A DNA stretch of 64,000 nt. Source: Linum tenue (lineage: Eukaryota > Streptophyta > Magnoliopsida > Malpighiales > Linaceae). The DNA is taken from contig CAMGYJ010000004.1 of the NCBI GenBank assembly GCA_946122785.1, positions 54,940,679-55,004,678 on the forward strand, given 5' to 3'. The translations under genes were made by a program, and so were the position numbers. Below the pieces are notes generated by a model that worked only from the letters and a program-made list of their open reading frames with translations, was not told where the DNA came from and did not search any database. Below, in pieces: positions 1 through 10,520 of the stretch (within the stretch, counting starts at the first letter, position 1; the number at the start of each line of letters is the position of its first letter).

Positions 1-323
1 GGTTAAGCACCATACACGGGCATGTATAAGATCCAAAATAACCTTCTCCCAACAACTCGAATTATTGGGACCAACTGGTTTATGACATGGTATCAGAGCT
101 GGTTTGTCCTTGAGATCACGTGTTCAAGTCCTCACGACCCCCAATATTAATCTTTGTCTTTCAAGCACATGTTATGGCGGACCTGTGCAAACTTAAAGCC
201 CATGAGTCGGCTTTCGTTTGAGGGGGTGTGTAAGGAAGTGGTTAAGCACCATACACGAGCCTGTATAAGATCCAACATAACCTTCTCCCAACAACTCGAG
301 TTATTGGGACCTGGTTTATGACA
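1..323 (+). mobile_element. TRIM retroelement (terminal-repeat retrotransposon in miniature)
   Basis: Two direct repeats of about 90 bp (1-87, cut by the window edge, and 229-323) flank a 141-bp core. The complete right copy starts TG and ends CA. Immediately after the left copy, at 88-99, lies TGGTATCAGAGC, the primer-binding site complementary to initiator Met-tRNA used by many plant LTR elements. Immediately before the right copy, at about 216-228, is a G-rich polypurine tract. The core has no coding capacity. LTR, PBS, PPT and LTR in about 0.33 kb is the definition of a TRIM. It needs another element's enzymes to move. Confidence 0.85.
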
Positions 324-1222
324 TACTCAGATGGAGTGATCTAAATCGATGCACACTAACTCTGAAAACTGGCAACGACAAGTACGTCATTGCTAGACTT
401 GCAGTATAGTCCCTCGGTCGCAATCCCAAGGTTTGCCGATATCCTAATCTTGCTCCTTTTAATTTTGATCACTATCTAATGAAAAGTTGTGTTTGTTTGT
501 TGTGCTAAGGAATTTGTATTACTAGAGAACAAGTTAATAGAGAAGCAATATATATTGGGGTTGAAGTTTGAACTACCCTCATCCTAGTTAAAGACGTACA
601 TGCAAATGATAGATTTTAGATTCACGACAATTGTGGTGCGAAGATCAATAGAGTGGGGGTCGCTACAATGTCAGCACAATCGATTTTTTATAACTTGGGG
701 TGATCACCTAGAAGACATTAACACTTAAATCGTGAATTGTGTCCTCGAAGACCATAAATATGCAAGATGAAAGCAATTCCAGCTAGATCATATCAAAGTT
801 CGAATGCTCTGCTTAAATCTCTTTGAAAACACCTAATTAAAAATGGAGGATGAATACAAATGGTGTTATCAATCATCCAGTAACAGTAACAGAGGACCAG
901 TGTACATTCAATTTTAGGCTTTTCCAATCATATAACAGATCGACTTACTCAGCACACCAGAACAAAAAGGAAGAAATGAACACAGATTCTCCATACAAAT
1001 TGAATGACAATTGACAAAGGGGGAACTATAGCTAAGAAATTCCACATACAACAATATTCGGCCCTTCCGATAACCGGAACCAGGAGGGGTTTAGTTTAAT
1101 TTTAACCTTGCTGTAAATTATTTCCCTTATTATTTTCTTCTCCACAGATGGGTGAGAAAAAAAAAAGCTAAGCCAAATTAAGAAGCCATTTTCCAGCTGG
1201 AGGAGACTGTAATTAACTATGA
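324..1222. other. Non-coding, no gene seen
   Basis: AT-rich sequence between the TRIM and the DUF688-like gene. Short open frames on the minus strand here lack codon bias or motifs. The last 150-200 bases are probably 3' UTR of the minus-strand gene at 1223-1849. Confidence 0.5.
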
Positions 1223-1849
1223 CTACACAGCGTTTCTCACCCTCCCAAAGGAACACCATCTTCCCAAAGACACCGACCTTCGCTTCTTCATAACAGCGCT
1301 GCCTCCTTTACTTTCTTCTTCATCTACCGATGCGTGGCGGCGGCGGTGCAGCCCAGAGCAGGAGAAGCACCGGCTCTGCCCCCACGCCTTCCTCCCGTGC
1401 GCGTCGGAGGAGGAAGACGACGACGACGACGTGGAGGAGGAGGAGTAGGACAGCGAGCAATTGGAATTGTAATTGTGGTCGGAATAATGATGAGAAGAAT
1501 AGGAGGAAGATGTGGCAGAGGACCTCGAGGCGGCGGCGGCGCTGGGTTTGGGGAAAAGGGCTCTGAAGAGGAAGTTGGGCAGCCTGATGGCGGCCGCGGA
1601 GGAGGAGCGGAAGCGGCGGCGGCGGCGGGAGTGATTGGAGGAGGAGTAGAAGGAAGGCGGAGGAGTCAGCGGCGGGAGATTGGAGTGGTCGTCGTCGGCG
1701 GCGGCGGAGGAGGAGGAGAAGAGGCGGTGCTTGGGAGTTCCGGGTGCGGATTCCCAGGTGAAGGGGACGGAGCCCGGTGCGCCGCCGTAGTAGACCCTGA
1801 AGGAAGGGTTAGGGGTAGCCATGTCTTTTGACATCATCGTCGTCATCAT
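1223..1849 (-). CDS. DUF688-like small Ser/Arg-rich plant protein
   Basis: Single-exon frame of 208 residues from the chosen start. Near the N-terminus it has a Gly-Ser-Val-Pro-Phe-Thr-Trp-Glu stretch followed by Ala-Pro-Gly-Thr-Pro-Lys, the signature of a family of uncharacterised plant proteins related to DUF688. The rest is low complexity: serine runs, Arg clusters and a basic C-terminus (KKRRSVSLGRW) that could act in nuclear import. The frame is open for another 80 codons upstream to 2089. I prefer the Met at 1849 (Met-Met-Thr-Thr-Met-Met...) because conserved sequence starts about 10 residues later. A TATTTAT element on the minus strand at about 2034-2040 would put transcription start near 2005 and leave the upstream codons mostly as leader. 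The function is unknown. The GC-rich plus-strand frames across it are shadows. Confidence 0.6.
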   Translation of the reverse strand: MMTTMMSKDMATPNPSFRVYYGGAPGSVPFTWESAPGTPKHRLFSSSSAAADDDHSNLPPLTPPPSFYSSSNHSRRRRRFRSSSAAAIRLPNFLFRALFPKPSAAAASRSSATSSSYSSHHYSDHNYNSNCSLSYSSSSTSSSSSSSSDAHGRKAWGQSRCFSCSGLHRRRHASVDEEESKGGSAVMKKRRSVSLGRWCSFGRVRNAV

Positions 1850-2434
1850 CCTGCTGTTGCTGCTCAACTTTGCGTCTTGCTTCTGCTGCTGCTTCGCGCT
1901 TGGAAGTTTTGTCTCATAATATGAGAGTGAGAATTGGAGTGGGAGTGGGATGATGGATGGTCTCCTCCCCGCCTCATTCATGAATTGATGGCGCCATCTT
2001 GCCCCACATACATACACACCTCTCCTTCTCTCCATAAATATCCCTTTTCGTTTTCGACATTTACTATTTTTCAACTGCCATGGATCCAACTGTTATCAAT
2101 GTTTTCAAGGACGAGGCAGTGTTAATGCTAACATGACGAGTGCATTGTATCGCTCTACTTGTTGCCCACCTCACATCTTGGTAAACGATTCTCAATCATA
2201 CATATATAACATATTTAATCTAATGGGGAAAACGTGCATTTATACAATTTATTGAGTTGTGGATAGTAAATTTCTCAATCGCAATAGTCACCTCAGTCCT
2301 CACACATACGAAGTATTTACTATTTACAATTAAATCGCGTTTTCACATGAGGGTAGTCCTCGCAGACAAAAAAAAAAAAAAAAAAAAACTAGTCTCTGTG
2401 GTGGTTGTCAGGAATTTTGGGATCTAGAGCATAG
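1850..2434. other. Leader/promoter of the DUF688-like gene and spacer
   Basis: Contains the leader and weak minus-strand TATA-like element (about 2034-2040) of the gene to the left, then AT-rich spacer with a 20-base adenine run at about 2369-2388. No other gene is visible. Confidence 0.45.
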
Positions 2435-2776
2435 TTAGTAAAATACGGTACGGGAAAGTTACGTAAAAAATACGTACGGATAATTTACGTTGTCGCTAAG
2501 CTAAAGTTACGTTTAATAGTACATTAATAGCAATAAATATATAAAAAGTAATTGTTTTAAAAATAAATAAATATATAAATAATAGTAAAGTTTACAATTT
2601 AATTCATTAAATACGGATATTAAACGTGTTATACGGGTTTTATACGTGTTTAGTACGGGAACCATCCAATGAACGGAAAAAAATGAAACGGCTTGACAAT
2701 CATACGGATACGGAAGTTTTAAACGGATAAAGTACGTACGGGTACATATACGTGTATTAAACGGAGTGTTTACTAA
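2435..2776. mobile_element. Candidate MITE, TACGG-rich
   Basis: An AT-rich 342-bp block full of TACGG/TACGT motifs begins TTAGTAAAATACGG and ends with an imperfect inverted copy (TTAGTAAACACTCCG when reversed). There is no coding capacity. No clear target-site duplication was found, so the superfamily is not assigned. Confidence 0.4.
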
Positions 2777-2815
2777 TGGCTTGGTCTACTTTAAATCAAT
2801 CCTACATATTAGTGT

Positions 2816-3060
2816 CAATCGGCGGATTCGGGCTAGGTTCAATTGGGTTATGGGTTAGTCGGGTTTCGGGTTCATCGGGTTGCGGGTTAGTCACGTTCGG
2901 GTTTATTGGGTTGCGGCTCAGTCGGGTTACGGGTTAATTGGGTTGCGAGTCAGTCGAGTTGCGGGTTGATCGGGTTAGAGGTTGTAGGTTGATCAGGTTA
3001 CGAATCAGGTGGGTTACGAACGGATCGGCTTGCGGGTTGTTCGGGACAGTGCATTGTTTT
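2816..3060 (+). repeat. Degenerate CGGGTTGCGGGTT array, copy 1
   Basis: About 20 degenerate units of 10-12 bases (CGGGTTGCGGGTTAGT type) follow a start reading GTGTCAATCGG. The array and the AT-rich sequence after it (ACTCAACTT...TTTATTTCTACC) are related to the block at 61417-61760, so this is one dispersed repeat family. An unspecific open frame crosses it because the units are stop-poor. Confidence 0.6.
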
Positions 3061-3230
3061 ACTCAACTTCCACTAATTTCAAACAATTTTTTGCAACTTT
3101 TAAAAAATTTATTTCTACCATATATGTAGACAATTATACAAGTTGTTTTAGAAGTACTTATAAAAGTTATCAATGTGCTATATTAATTTAGTCTTCTTTT
3201 ATTAAATTCCCACAATAAATGAGACTAAAT

Positions 3231-3457
3231 TGTTAGAAGTTATGAGTACCTAACTGTAATTAATCAGTTAAGGTTAAGGGCTCGCCTAAGTGTATATATA
3301 TGTTGTATAGTCGAGTTTAAGCTGTAACGAATACGTGAGTAATAAACGTGAACTCTACCTTGTGCTGTGAACTAGTCTCAACAATCATTGTTGAGGAAAC
3401 CACGTAAATCTTGCGTTTTGTGTTCTCGTGATTCTGTGTTTGATCAGGTAATTGACA
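3231..3457 (+). repeat. 5' LTR of a Ty1/copia element
   Basis: A 227-bp segment starting TG (TGTTAGAAGTTATG) and ending ACA directly before a primer-binding-site-like sequence. It has a TATA-like GTATATATATG near 3291 and an AATAAA-type signal near 3340, as expected of a promoter-bearing LTR. No matching 3' LTR was found downstream, so the element is truncated on its right. Confidence 0.6.
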
Positions 3458-3469
3458 TGATATAAGAGC
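3458..3469 (+). other. Degenerate Met-tRNA primer-binding site
   Basis: TGATATAAGAGC differs at two positions from TGGTATCAGAGC, the usual copia primer-binding site, and sits directly after the LTR end. Decay of this site agrees with decay of the coding region. Confidence 0.55.
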
Positions 3470-3671
3470 CTCGCGCTATTTTTCTCCGAGCTTCTGTTCT
3501 TGTTCTTGTTCTTGTTCGTGTTTGTGTTGCTGCCTGTGCTCGCTCGTCGTGCTGCTGCGGAATTTCTTCTCTGCCTTCGTCTTTGCTCAGGTTGTTGTCT
3601 TTCGGTCTTGCGGGTTGTGTGCTATTTTGGTTTCTAGCTTGAGTTGCTTTCGGGTCTCTCATTGATCAACC

Positions 3672-6600
3672 ATGGATACTTCACGTGGGGATCCCTTTTC
3701 TATTCGCTTCACTGGTAAAATTTTTGCCCTATGGGCTTTTCAGTTTCGCTTGCATCTTCAAGGATGGCGCTTGTTGTCCTTCCTTGATGGCTCGGCCAAA
3801 GTCCCAGCCGCTGATGCTCCCGCCAAGACACCGAAGGATTGGGATGCTTCTAATGTTGCGGTTATGTCTGCGTCACTTGGGTCTATGGATCCTGGTATCG
3901 CCTTGAGCTTGCACGGTTTCAATATGGCTGCGAAAATTTGGCAGCATCTCAATAATCTTTACTCCAAGCCGAGTGCTCTTGTAAGTTCGATATTGAGTGT
4001 GATCTGGGCCGGTTGACTCAGGGTAATTCTGATGTGAGCACATATTATCAGAATGCGGTCACGCTCAGGACTGAACATAATCACTTGACTAGTTCTTTGT
4101 TGTCTAGTGCGGTCTCGGCTGAAGTGATTCGGGAGCGCACCAGCACTCGTATCATGAGGTTTTTGATGAACTTGCGTCCTAAGTTTGAAGGGATTCGGGC
4201 CTCGCTTCTTCATCGTAATGTTGAGACGATGGATGAAATCTTGGGGGAGTTGCTTCGCGAGGAGACTTGCCTGCGTAGCCAGGCGAAATTGGATATTCAT
4301 GCTAGCGATAATCCTAGTGTTTTGTTGTTCAGGGAGGGAAACTTAGTTTCATCGTACTGCGAAGGGTGAAATCATTTGTCATCACTGCAAAGAACCAGGT
4401 CATATTCAATATCACTGAAAGAATAGGAATGTTTGTCACTACTGTAAGCAGGAGGGTCATGTGATTGCAGAGTGTCCAAAGAAAAAAAACATGTGCAATT
4501 ACTGTAAACAGGAGGGTCATGTGATCTCCGACTGTCCTGTTCTTGCTCGTCGGGGCCGCGGTCGTGGCACTGGCACCCATGGTGGATCCGGGTATGGGGA
4601 AGCCTATGCTACCACGATGGTTGCTGCGGAATCTTCCTCTTCCCTCACATCGGCTAATGTTAGACGTCTTGTCCAGAAAGCGTTGAAGGAAGCCTTGCCT
4701 CCTGCTCTTACTTCAGCCTTCGCTACGGGTACAGTTTCTCCCTCTTCTTCTTGGCATATTGACTCTGCTGCCTATAACCATATGACTAGCTCCCGCAATT
4801 CCTTTAGCTCTCTTGATACCTCCGTTCCCTCTCTCGCTTTACAAGCTGTGAATGGATCTCTTATGTCGGTTAAGGGTATGAGACACATAACTCGGCCTCA
4901 CATTTTGCTACCAAATACTATATATGTTCCCAAGCTTGTACCTAGCCTTGTTTATGTGTGTCAGCTGACTAAAGATGGGTGTTGGGTTGTTATTTATAAT
5001 TCCGAGTGTCTTGTGCAGGACACGAAGACGGGGCAGGAGCTAAGGAGAGGGAGTAAGAAGGGTCGGACTTTTCTATTGGATTCCTACTCTCGGTCAGGAG
5101 GCTCGGATGTGAGGAGTCTTGAAGAAAAGAAGAATGCGGCGGTAGGGAAATTAGGTGTAGCTCAGCATCATTTGTCGGAATTTCGTAGACAGTATTTGGT
5201 TTCTGCAGTTAAATTGTCATACTGGGATTTATGGTATTTTCCTTTGGGTCATCTTAATGATGCGAGACTTCGTACTATGTTTCTGAATAAATGGTTATCT
5301 TGTACTATTTTGAGTGATCAGATTAATGAGTGCGTTCATTATTTACAAGCTAAGATGACGCAAAATTCCTTTTCGTCGAGCTCTGCTATTTTTCCTGGGC
5401 CATTTTATCTCGTACATACTGACTTATGGGGACCATCACCTGTCACCTCCCATTTGGGGTATCGCTATTTTGCGCTCTTTGTGGATCATGCCACCCGTTT
5501 TACATGATTTTTATTTCTTCGTCAAAAGTATGAGTTACATTCTGTAGCACAGGACTTTATGGCAATGGTCTCCACTCAGTTTAATCGAAATGTGAAGATA
5601 CTGCATTCGGATCAAGGGGGAGAATTCACCTCTGGTCCGTTCCAAAACTTTCTGCGTGAGCGTGGTATTATTTCTCAACAATTTTGTACAGGTGTGTCTC
5701 AACAAAATGGTTTGGTGGAAAGGAAAAATCGACATGTTCTTGAGCTGACTCGGGCATTATTGTTTCATTCTCTTGTTCCTTCGGATTTCTGGGTTGAAGC
5801 TGTTCATACTACTGTTTATTTGATTAATAGACAGATTACTCCTATCCTACAACAACAAAGTCTGTACCAGGTCTTATACATGCGTCTACCCAACTATGGT
5901 TGGCTAAAAGTTTTTGGGTGTGTGTGTTATGTTCTAGTTACTCAACGAGAACGAAATAAACTCACTCTCAAGTCAATCAAGTGTGTCTTTCTTGGTTATT
6001 CAGAAACTCAAAAGGGCTCTGTGTGTTATGATGTTGACGCAAGGAGAGTTCGAGTTTCATGTCACGTTGTGTTTCTTGAACACATGTTGTATCTTGGTAG
6101 CCCTGAATTCGCATCCTCTCCTCCACCTGATTTGGATTTCTTGCAGTTACCTGAGTTGCTTCCGTCTCCAACTGCTACCGAACCTTCCATCAATGACTCA
6201 GCTGCATCTTCGTCTTCATCTGCTACCTCCTCGACCAGCTCCTCCGACAGTTCGCCTTCTTCGCCCTCGTCTCCAAGTACGCGTCATCACTCCTCGTCTG
6301 CGAGCCCCAACACGAGTACTACTTCCTCCCAGCATTCGAGTACCGATTCCACCCAGCAGCCGAGCAACTCTTCCATGTCTTCTTCCTCGGCATATTCCTA
6401 GTTGGTGATTGATGAAGCTCCTCTGCTACGTCGGTCTAACCGATCCACTATGGGTCAACCGCCACGCCGTCATTCTGATTTTGTGACGTTTTCGACCCCC
6501 ATTATCATGGTTCCTGCTTCCTACAAACAAGCGAAGGGACAGGCTGAATGGGACAATGCCATGCAAGTTGAAACTGATGCCCTAGAGGGAGCTCACACGT

Positions 6601-7437
6601 GGGATTTAGTCCCTCGGTCTCCTGAGTTCTCTGTAATTGGTTGTCGGTGGCGCAGGATTTTGGGCAGGAATATGGTATCGACTATGAAGAAACTTGTGCT
6701 CCAGTTGCAAAGATGCAAACCGTGCGTAGTTTGTTGGTAGTAGCAGCAATGAAGAATTGGCTGTGAATTCAGCTGGATGTGAAGAACGCATTTCTTCATG
6801 GTGATCTTAAGGAGGTTATATATGGAGCTTCTACCTGACTACACGAAGGGTGATAGTTCCATGGTTTGTCGTCTTCGTCAGTCATTAATTTAGACTGGTT
6901 TTGTGCAAAGTGACAGTGATCCATCTCTCTTTCTGCATACTACGGCTCGTGGTTAACTGTGCTTTTGATAGATGTGGATGATATGGTCGTGAGTGGTGAT
7001 GATATAGAGGGAATTCAGGAGGTTACACGGACCTTGCGGTCTGTGTTTAACTTGAAAGAACTGGGTGATCTCTCGTACTTTCTAGGCCTTGAGATTCATC
7101 TCTCTCCCGATGGTATTCATGTTGGACATCATAAATATGTGGTCGATTTGCTGTAAGAGGCGCAGATGGATGAGTGCATTTCGTGTGCCACGCCCATGGA
7201 ACAAAACCTTCGGCTGCAGGGGGATGGAGAGTTGTTGCCGAATGGATCATTATATCGAAGTATAGTTGGCAGTTTGATTTATCTAACTCACACCAGACCT
7301 AATATTTCATATGCAATGTAGGTAGTGAGCCAATTCATGGCTGCGTCGAGGACTACTCATTGGTCTACCGTCCAACGTATTTTGCGATATCTACGTGAAA
7401 GCCAGGACGTTGGTTAATTTTTTATGATATGATAAAG
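3672..7437 (+). pseudogene. Decayed Ty1/copia gag-pol polyprotein
   Basis: Pieces appear in the normal copia order. Gag is at 3672-4016, continuing in another frame at 4013-4369. Three CCHC zinc knuckles lie at about 4376-4530; the first has lost its last Cys and is followed by a stop. The protease is near 4750 with Ile-Asp-Ser-Ala in place of Asp-Ser-Gly-Ala. The integrase has HTDLWGP near 5418, a TGA stop near 5505, SDQGGEF near 5608 and the QQNGLVERKN region near 5700. A Ser-rich linker covers 6110-6400. Reverse transcriptase (YEETCAPVAKMQTV, then LDVKNAFLHGDL near 6775, then DVDDM near 6970 where YVDDM is expected) has an internal deletion. RNase H fades out before the solo LTR at 7443. 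Stops and frameshifts throughout show it is dead. Confidence 0.9.
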
Positions 7438-7442
7438 ACACC

Positions 7443-7955
7443 TGTTGGGTCTAGTATTAACCCGCCTAATACGGCCCAAGCCACCACAAAGCGTCTCACC
7501 TTGGGCCCAAGCCCATTCTAGGATCCAGTACACCGGGAGGCGTCCAGCCTACCCGGGGGCGTCCACCACCGGAAGGCGTCCACTCACCGGAAGGCGTCCA
7601 TCGACGGGAGGCGTCCAGTCTACCGGGGGCGTCCATGACAACGGGAGGCGCCCACCACCGGGAGGCGTCCATTGGATGCCTCCGAATCCTATATAAGGAG
7701 GCCAGACCCTCCAAGCAAAGGGACTTCATCTCTCCCTTCCCTCACTTTACCACTTATGGTTCTCTCTCTAAACCCTATCTCTCTCTACATTCTCTACACT
7801 CTATCATATATCCTATTCTAACTTGGGCGTCGGAGTGTAGATCACGGGGGCCGCCCCCGACTCTCCACAGATTTCTTCCACTCCCGAGGAGATCAGACGA
7901 GGGAGTCCGAATCAAGGTTCCACACTAATCCCCCGGTACTAATCCGGGTCAAACA
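7443..7955 (+). mobile_element. Solo LTR inserted in the copia remnant
   Basis: A 513-bp block begins TGTTGGG, ends CAAACA, and is flanked on both sides by the 5-bp duplication ACACC (7438-7442 and 7956-7960). It has a TATATAAG box near 7691 and internal GC-rich repeats of a CCGGGAGGCGTCCA type between 7525 and 7680. It carries no internal domain, so it is a solo LTR left by LTR-LTR recombination. It lies within the older copia element. Confidence 0.85.
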
Positions 7956-8504
7956 ACACCCTTTTGGTCAATTTTCTGGCTCCGTCACTGACCCTATATT
8001 TAGTAGGACTGCTGTCCCAAAGTAGGTATGTGAGACTCAGATTCGTAGGTAATAAAAAGGAAAAAATCATCATCATCGTATTAATCAAGGAGAACTGATA
8101 AAAAAATACTGGAAAAATAAAAACCCAAGTTGTAGCTCGCGGTTCGTCACCCAGCTCGCGTTCGTCTGCTTAATGCGCGCGACAGCAGCTGCTCCGCGCT
8201 GCTCCTCGCTGCTATTCTCCAGTTGTGTCGCTCGCAAGCTGTTCCCCAATAATTCCCCCAGCTCTTTCTTTCCCCGCTCAAAAATAATTGGCTGGTCCAA
8301 TTTAATCCAAAGAATGCCCCTCCAATCCCTTCCCTTTGATTCCCGGCCCAGCTTCAATTTATATGTAGCTTCCGGTCCAAATAAACCACCTTCTCTCTAG
8401 CGCTGCCGATCTACTCCAACGAATGGGTCGCAGGCCCATTATTAATTTTATGGCTGCTACTTTTTCCTAGTTAAAGAAAGCTGGTTCAAGCCGGTTTGGT
8501 TTGG
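7956..8504. other. Spacer, possible copia tail
   Basis: The first ~100 bases may be the displaced right end of the copia element. I could not match them to RNase H or to the LTR. The rest has no recognisable gene. Confidence 0.35.
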
Positions 8505-8665
8505 GACTAGAGATGACAATGGGTTGGGTTGGGGTGAGTTTTGTCAAATCCAAATCCAAACTCAAACATATGGGTTTATCCGCCAAAAAATCCCGGGGGA
8601 GAAGGATTTGAAAAACCCAAACCCAAACCCAATCCAACCCGTTGGGTATTTGCGGGTTCATGGGT
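8505..8665. repeat. GGGTTGGGTT / AACCCAAACCC repeat block
   Basis: Starts TAGAGATGACAATGGG and contains GGGTT-type units followed by the complementary AACCCA type, making a foldable block. The start resembles the TAGRGGTGGCAATT end of the hAT-type elements elsewhere in the window, but no right end was found. It is probably a truncated relative. Confidence 0.4.
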
Positions 8666-9014
8666 ACTCATGGATTTTTGTGATAAAAAATTTAAAATAA
8701 CAATTAACAGGAAATTATCAAAATAAAAATTAAGCATAAATCTCATCATACAAACTATCCATACATAAAACACCATTCTAGAAAATTCAAGCAAATCACA
8801 CACTATTCATACAAATTGTTCAACACCAATCTAGAAAATTCAAACAAATATATAGAGCAACGATTGCTTCTTGTCTCTTTCTGTTTCACTTTTTCTATTC
8901 GTATTCAAATTCTCTCCTTTGATTACTAGCTAGCTACATCTCTTGATCCGTGTATTTTATTTTATACTATAAATCAATAAAGATGATTGTTTGCTGCCAA
9001 TAAAGATAAGGATT
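8666..9014. other. AT-rich spacer
   Basis: No gene, RNA or clear repeat seen, apart from short duplicated phrases such as CCATTCTAGAAAATTCAA and CCAATCTAGAAAATTCAA near 8773 and 8827. Confidence 0.4.
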
Positions 9015-9702
9015 TTGCTACGGTGACATGCATGTCATCATGACATGGACTTTTCGGTCGACCTAATCCACAAGGCGGTCGACCGAATTGACAAATTCAG
9101 TTATGTGAGGTTCAGAGACGCGGTCGACTGTCTACATAAAATGGTCGACCTCTTTGGTGGTATAACAGAATGAAAGGTCGACCCAAATACCTCATAGGCC
9201 GACCCTTGTGCACCTATCAGGTCGACCTCATTAGTAAGAGGTCGACCGCATGCACATCGTATCCGTATTGGATAAGGATTCCAACAGCAGAAAGGTTCCA
9301 CAATTGGACAAGAAAACGAATTGGGTCGACCCATGCACGTCCTAAATTTCTATAAATACGAATACAAGTCCCCTTCAACGCCACCAAAAGTCTAAATTAG
9401 GTTTTTTTCGATTTAGAGCCTTTGTGAAGAAGATTGTTCGCGGTTGCTGTTATACGTGTCGAAAGTGGTCGACCACGTCTAAGGTGAGGTTGACCTAATG
9501 TAGCATTCACCGTCATCTTCTCTAATGCGTGATTTCCATCGAAAATAACAACTTAAACTAAGTGCGGTCGACCAGGTGGTCGTTGAGGTCGACCACAATG
9601 CTTTCTCGTGCTGCCCAAATTAGTCAATTCGGTCGACCACCTTCAGGATTAAGTCGATCGAAAAGTCCATGTCACGATGACATGCATGTCATAGTAGGCA
9701 TA
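9015..9702. mobile_element. GTCGAC-rich element with ~46-bp terminal inverted repeats
   Basis: The ends are near-perfect inverted copies of about 46 bp, built from the palindrome TGACATGCATGTCA followed by TCATGACATGGACTTTTCGG and a GTCGAC motif (left 9025-9070, right 9650-9695). Between them are about a dozen GGTCGACC-type motifs on either side of a TATA-like CTATAAATAC near 9351. No protein-coding frame is convincing. It is a non-autonomous DNA element; superfamily unassigned because I see no clear target duplication. Confidence 0.7.
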
Positions 9703-10052
9703 CCTAAAGATAAACATCATCATGTTTACCAAGTGTTCATAGAATCCAGACTTGCAGATTAAAGCCATATATACATACAATACATCAAACAAAATCCCAA
9801 ATCTCTACCTTACAACCCAACGAGCAGTGGGTGACTCCCTGATCGTGATTATCAAATAAACGATTTTATTAGAAAATATATAAAGCAATAATATGTTTAA
9901 TTTTTTTGGTGAAATAATATGTTTAATTTGGAAACATAAAGAAATATTTTGCGTATTTGAAAAGAATGAAAATAATAACTTAGTTTATTTGTATAAAATT
10001 TCTTATTAAGAATATCAAGTTACAAAATCACACAGAGAGTAGTTTAGAGATG
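9703..10052. other. AT-rich spacer
   Basis: AT-rich sequence with no gene or clear structure visible. Confidence 0.4.
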
Positions 10053-10150
10053 ATAGGGACGCAGCCCAACTGGCTTAAATGTTGTGTACCTAATGCAAAT
10101 TAGCCGAATGACGCGAGTACGAAACTCGGTGGACACGTTTTAATGGTTTT
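10053..10150 (+). mobile_element. Possible tRNA-derived SINE
   Basis: TGGCTTAAATG resembles a pol III A box. About 50 bases later GTACGAAACTC resembles a B box (GTTCGAAAC) with one change. A T-rich tail follows. Spacing and order fit a SINE head, but the match is weak and no target duplication was seen. Confidence 0.35.
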
Positions 10151-10158
10151 TCGTTTTT

Positions 10159-10289
10159 TAAACAGAGATGAAGGGAAGGCATTTCTCTAAATTCGTTTTT
10201 TTAAACATTTCTCTAAATTCGTTTTTTTAAACATTTCTCTAAATTCGTTTTTTTAAACAGAGATGAAGGGAAGGCATTTCTCTAAATTT
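10159..10289. repeat. Short tandem repeat, period ~27
   Basis: Three copies of CATTTCTCTAAATTCG followed by a T run and AAA, bracketed by two copies of ACAGAGATGAAGGGAAGG. A local expansion; no gene. Confidence 0.75.
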
Positions 10290-10520
10290 GCAGTGACGCG
10301 GTGGCAAGATTACATAATTTAATGAATTCCTAGGGGTAGAAGGGTCATTATCAACTGTCAGGTATATATACTACTCTAAGAAACCCTAATCATTATAATC
10401 TAAGGCCTAGCGGCCGCCTTCCCCCTCACCTCTCTCGTTCTCTCCTCTTCTTGATCCTTCTTTCCTCATTTGCACAAGTAGAGTGATCCAAGTAGGCTTA
10501 AGAACATCTCTTAATTCCAA

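Noticed and set aside
1330..1831. Two plus-strand Arg/Gly-rich frames opposite the DUF688-like gene
   Set aside because: They are antisense shadows of GC-rich serine/proline codons and show no domain. The minus frame has the conserved SVPFTWE motif.
9025..9695. CRISPR-like or operator array because of regularly recurring GGTCGACC
   Set aside because: Spacing is irregular, there are no conserved spacers or cas genes, and the setting is a plant nuclear genome. Inverted ends indicate a transposon.
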